From: Adenophora triphylla var. japonica | Lineage: Eukaryota > Streptophyta > Magnoliopsida > Asterales > Campanulaceae | Length of the DNA: 64,000 nt | Assembly: GCA_022495995.1 (NCBI GenBank) | Contig: JAFEMH010002080.1 | Location: 1-64,000, forward strand | Reading direction: 5' to 3' | In this document: positions 61,200 through 64,000 of the stretch, in pieces | Position numbering within the stretch: the first letter of the stretch is position 1 | How the letters are laid out: the number at the start of each line of letters is the position of its first letter | The notes under the pieces: generated by a model | What the model was told of the DNA's origin: nothing | Databases searched by the model: none | Seen by the model: the letters and a program-made list of their open reading frames with translations, nothing else | Program-made: the position numbers and the translations under genes

Positions 61200-62462
61200 T
61201 CACATTGAACTACAAACATTGTGGTCGTTCTCGCATGTTGTGCACTCAGAAGCAAATTTGGCGCCCGAATGAAGTTCCCATCCCGGCCAGGAAACTGTAT
61301 GCTCAACGGCCACGCGAGGAGGCAAAGGCGGGAGATTATAAGAAAGTCCCACTTGGCTCAACAATGAATGGTCAGAAAGTATCTTTTGGCATGAAAATAG
61401 GGTAGGGGAGGGGCCGGCAGTGTTGGCGGCGGTGAGAAGGTCTAGCATCCTTCTTTTCAAACGCTTCTCGTCTTCATCTAGGGCCCATTTTTTATCAACC
61501 TTGGGGTGAATTCCTTGCAAATCAGTAGGGAGAACCCAACCCACGCGGGAAATGATGAATAGCGGGTTATTCTGCCAGTTATGAACTTTGGAAGGGAGAG
61601 GGGTTAAAATTTTGGGTTGTTTGAATTTCAGCGACATCCTAAGCTCATTTGTCTGTTTATCTTTTTGCGGATAGCCGGTGAACATATCCATAAGAAGGTG
61701 AAGGGTGGGTTCTCACCTAAGGGCGCGACAAATGACTATAAAACAAGTTAAAATTCTTATGGCATTGGGATGGAGCTCATCTATGGCCGCTTGAGCTTTA
61801 AAGAGGACAAGAGAGATGAATGGGTCAATGGGGATCCTAAGGCCCGCTTCAAATTGTAACGGGAAAATAACTATGCCGTCTTGCCTTTGGCGAATGGTGA
61901 GAAGGGACATGTCGCCATCGTAGTTGGCTATGTGGTAGTTCAAATGGTCAATGTGATATTGGGTGTGATAGGGGGTGATGTGGAGGTTTTGTGAAGGATC
62001 GTTTCCCGCTGTATTGAAGGTGGAGGGGTTATTGGCCAAGGCTGAATTCCCGCAGGTTGAAGTAGAAACACCAGGGGCTCCCAAGTTCGACATCTCGCCT
62101 GAATCAGAAGAAGAAACAATTTGTTTATAACGAGACCTGTTAACTAAAGATCTCGCAGCGAGAAAGTCAGTGTCAGAGCTATCAGAGTACGTGGGAGGGC
62201 CATAGAAACGACAAAGATGTTCGCAAAGTTCGCGGGGAGTGAAAAATGTTTTGGACATGGGGGCTGAAAAATGAAGAAAACATTTGCCCCTATTCTCTAT
62301 GGCATCAATGATGGCGGGATCTACTTTATTGATTCTAAGACAGTTTACCAAGTCATCTCGTGAGATTTTCGCCCATATACCCCTAGTTAGATAATAAATA
62401 CCACCAGTTTTCCGACATTGGCCATACCTAATTTGTCTAAGGCAGTTCTTAAACCTATCCAT
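61200..62462 (-). pseudogene. Antisense gene of G: putative gypsy-type transposon domain (Transposase_28-like)
   Basis: Minus strand ATG at 62462. Frames 62462-61713 and 61691-61200 share one phase, split by a TGA at 61713-61715. The domain runs through RQRQDGIVIFPLQFEAGLRIPIDPFISLVLFKAQAAIDELHPNAIRILTCFIVICRALR, then MDMFTGYPQKDKQ..., NNPLFIISRVGWVLP. This follows the plant family 'putative gypsy type transposon' (Pfam Transposase_28, PF04195): a hydrophobic FPLxFxAGLRxPxxPF motif, LHPNxxRIL, then FxxxxGW. It sits antisense to gag-pol, between pol and the 3' LTR. The upstream part (FKNCLRQIRYGQ...) is an N-terminal extension. Confidence 0.65.
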
Positions 62463-63089
62463 GGCGACAAGTAAAAACTTAAGAAAAGCAAAGGAAACTG
62501 AAAATCAAAGAGATTACCTGGGAAGTATGAAGGGTCGTTGATGAAGTCAAAAATGGATTGTAAGTTCGCCGGAATGTTTAGGGTACGACCAAAGGGTTTA
62601 TTGTCCAGGATGATTAGATGGATGAATCAAGCTGTAAAGCGAACGTTTTACGAATGGATTTCAAGGGGGAACAAGGATTAAGTCAAGAGAGGAAGGAAAA
62701 ATGAAGGGGACGATAGCAACCAGTTCGCCGGAAAATCTCTGCGGTGGCCGGAAATCGCTTTAAGGTTCAGAGACGAGGAAGACTAAAAAAAGGTCAAAGG
62801 AAGAGGGGGGAGGTTATTTATATTAAGGGAATATGAAACGGTTTTTGGGGGACAGTAAAATTTAATTAGCCCCCAAAAATTTTGAAATTCCCCCCATTAA
62901 ATGATTTCAAAATTCAAAAAGTCTTTTCAAGGGTCACGTCATGGCCGTCTGTCAGTTGAGTAAACCAGTAGATGACACGTGGCGTATAGGTGTCAGTTTC
63001 TATGGACATCTCGCGAGTAGGGTCATATTCGTGCGGGAAGTAGCGAGAAACCTAAATTTCTTGCCTGGAACATGAATGATCCAGGTGTC
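62463..63089 (-). promoter_or_regulatory. Putative promoter region of the antisense gene in G
   Basis: Region between the antisense ATG and the 3' LTR. It holds a minus-strand TATA-like TAATATAAATAA (about 62814-62825, some 350 bases upstream of the ATG), a G-rich AGGGGGGAGG and short AAATTTTGAAAT repeats. No coding frame. Whether it works as a promoter is inference. Confidence 0.35.
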
Positions 63090-63104
63090 GAAATTGGGGG
63101 CTAC
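63090..63104 (+). other. Element G polypurine tract
   Basis: AAATTGGGGGCTAC directly before the 3' LTR start TGAAGTAATT, the TTGGGGGCTA form common in Tat elements. Confidence 0.75.
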
Positions 63105-63835
63105 TGAAGTAATTATGAAACATGAATTGGGCTTGAACAGTATCTTGGGTTTAATGGGCTTGGGCCGAATTATACTTAGTACGGGCCTTGCTCACTAATA
63201 AGGGTAAATACCAGTAGGGTTCGCGAGATGCTACAAGGACAAGGAAGCTAGGGAGTGCGACATACGGGAAGAGTTAACGGTAAAGAATAACCCGATGGTG
63301 CTAACCTTTTAGCGACAAGTTCGAGTAGTAGAACCACAATTGCTTTTTCCTTCCTTTGGAGGGAGGTGGCCACCAGGCGACAAATGTGACTAATAGGTCA
63401 TGAAAGATTGCAGTACTGCCACGTGGCCCCCTCCCCATGACTGTCAACAGTGTGACGCAATGGGGTGAGCAGTACTTTCATACCAACTTTGTGGGTAGTT
63501 GACCCAAAGAGCATGGATGACCGACACGTGTCCCTAGAAGTATGGCCTATGATTGTGTTGTGATATAAATATGTGAAAGTCAGCATTATTAACTAAGTTC
63601 CTTTTTTGTCTCTAAAAACTCTTCTTTTCACAATTCTCTCCATTGATATTTCTTTGAAATTGTTACTGATTCTCACGCCGGAGGGGTTTTACCGGAGTCA
63701 CCCCCGGTTTAGTTCACCATTGCTTGCGTGTGTGTAGGATCCAAGGTGGGCCATCCCAAGAAGACTAGCCGGAGTGTCCATTGGAGTAGTTGGAGGCTCA
63801 GTTCCTGTGCAACACCATTTTTCAGTGTAGCATCA
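63105..63835 (+). repeat. Element G 3' LTR
   Basis: 731 bp, TGAAGTAATT...TAGCATCA, matching the 5' LTR with about 18 scattered substitutions. Confidence 0.95.
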
Positions 63836-63840
63836 ACTTG
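63836..63840. repeat. Target-site duplication ACTTG, right of element G
   Basis: Identical to 50634-50638. Confidence 0.9.
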
Positions 63841-64000
63841 GATTAAGCTTTCCTCCTTTCTGGTTCACCATTTTTTTTTTGTCTTTGTAGCTTTTAAAAT
63901 ATATGGTTTATTAAAAAAAAACTCACTAAAAAAGATGGCATTTTGCAAAAAAAAATATGTAAGATGGGATGTTACAAAAAACTATTTTTTTTCTTCTTGT
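63841..64000. other. AT-rich flank at window end
   Basis: Poly-A and poly-T rich; no gene or element recognised. Confidence 0.5.

Larger units (their letters stand above)
50639..63835 (+). mobile_element. Element G: complete Tat-lineage Ty3/gypsy element with antisense gene
   Basis: 13.2 kb on the plus strand, with 730/731-bp LTRs differing at about 18 positions by eye, a perfect ACTTG target duplication, a tRNA-Glu PBS, gag, protease, RT, two RNase H domains, integrase, a hairpin tandem array, an opposite-strand gene, and a PPT. The dual RNase H places it in the Tat lineage. It carries at least two frameshifts and several nonsense codons, plus one lost RT catalytic residue, so it is dead, but domain order is complete. 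Confidence 0.95.

Overview
The window is plant nuclear DNA and is almost entirely LTR-retrotransposon sequence. Evidence for a plant: Ty3/gypsy elements with two RNase H domains (Tat/Ogre lineage), Ty1/copia elements, primer-binding sites complementary to initiator-Met and Glu tRNAs, a MULE-like transposase remnant, and plant-only 'transposon protein' domains. The AT-rich, intron-bearing style fits a eudicot; I cannot name the species. I found no intact host gene, rRNA, tRNA or CRISPR.

Layout. (A) 1-25222: a Tat-lineage Ty3/gypsy element on the minus strand. Its 3' LTR is cut by the window start (1-486). Then come tandem repeats, a plus-strand (antisense) intron-bearing extra gene region with a DUF7745-like part, a decayed pol, gag, a long leader, the PBS and the 5' LTR (23510-25222). 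(C) 9521-18539: a young chromovirus-like, gag-only element nested in A's reverse transcriptase, with 3.1-kb LTRs. 25223-25841: flanking DNA with the truncated end of an unknown ORF. (F) 25842-27650: 3' end of a copia-type element. (B) 27653-38951: a pol-less Tat composite whose two LTRs do not match; its right LTR cuts a MULE-like transposase pseudogene (38952-40130). (D) 40584-49656: a complete but non-autonomous copia element with TSD GTTTA. It has lost RT/RNase H and carries a downstream 'transposon protein' frame. (G) 50639-63835: a complete Tat element on the plus strand with TSD ACTTG. It has gag, protease, RT, dual RNase H, integrase and a separate antisense gene (putative gypsy-type transposon domain plus coiled coil).

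How the parts relate. All elements carry disabling lesions. A, B and G share a plan: sense gag-pol, then a 3' spacer holding a private tandem array whose units can fold into a small hairpin, plus an opposite-strand gene. The most unusual signal is in D. A ~45-60 bp dyad repeat built from AGTGTTGCC/GGCAACACT arms occurs about nine times inside the element (mostly in-frame within coding sequence, with arms read in different frames) and again in both LTRs. It looks like an element-internal proliferating palindrome and is my main candidate for an undescribed system.
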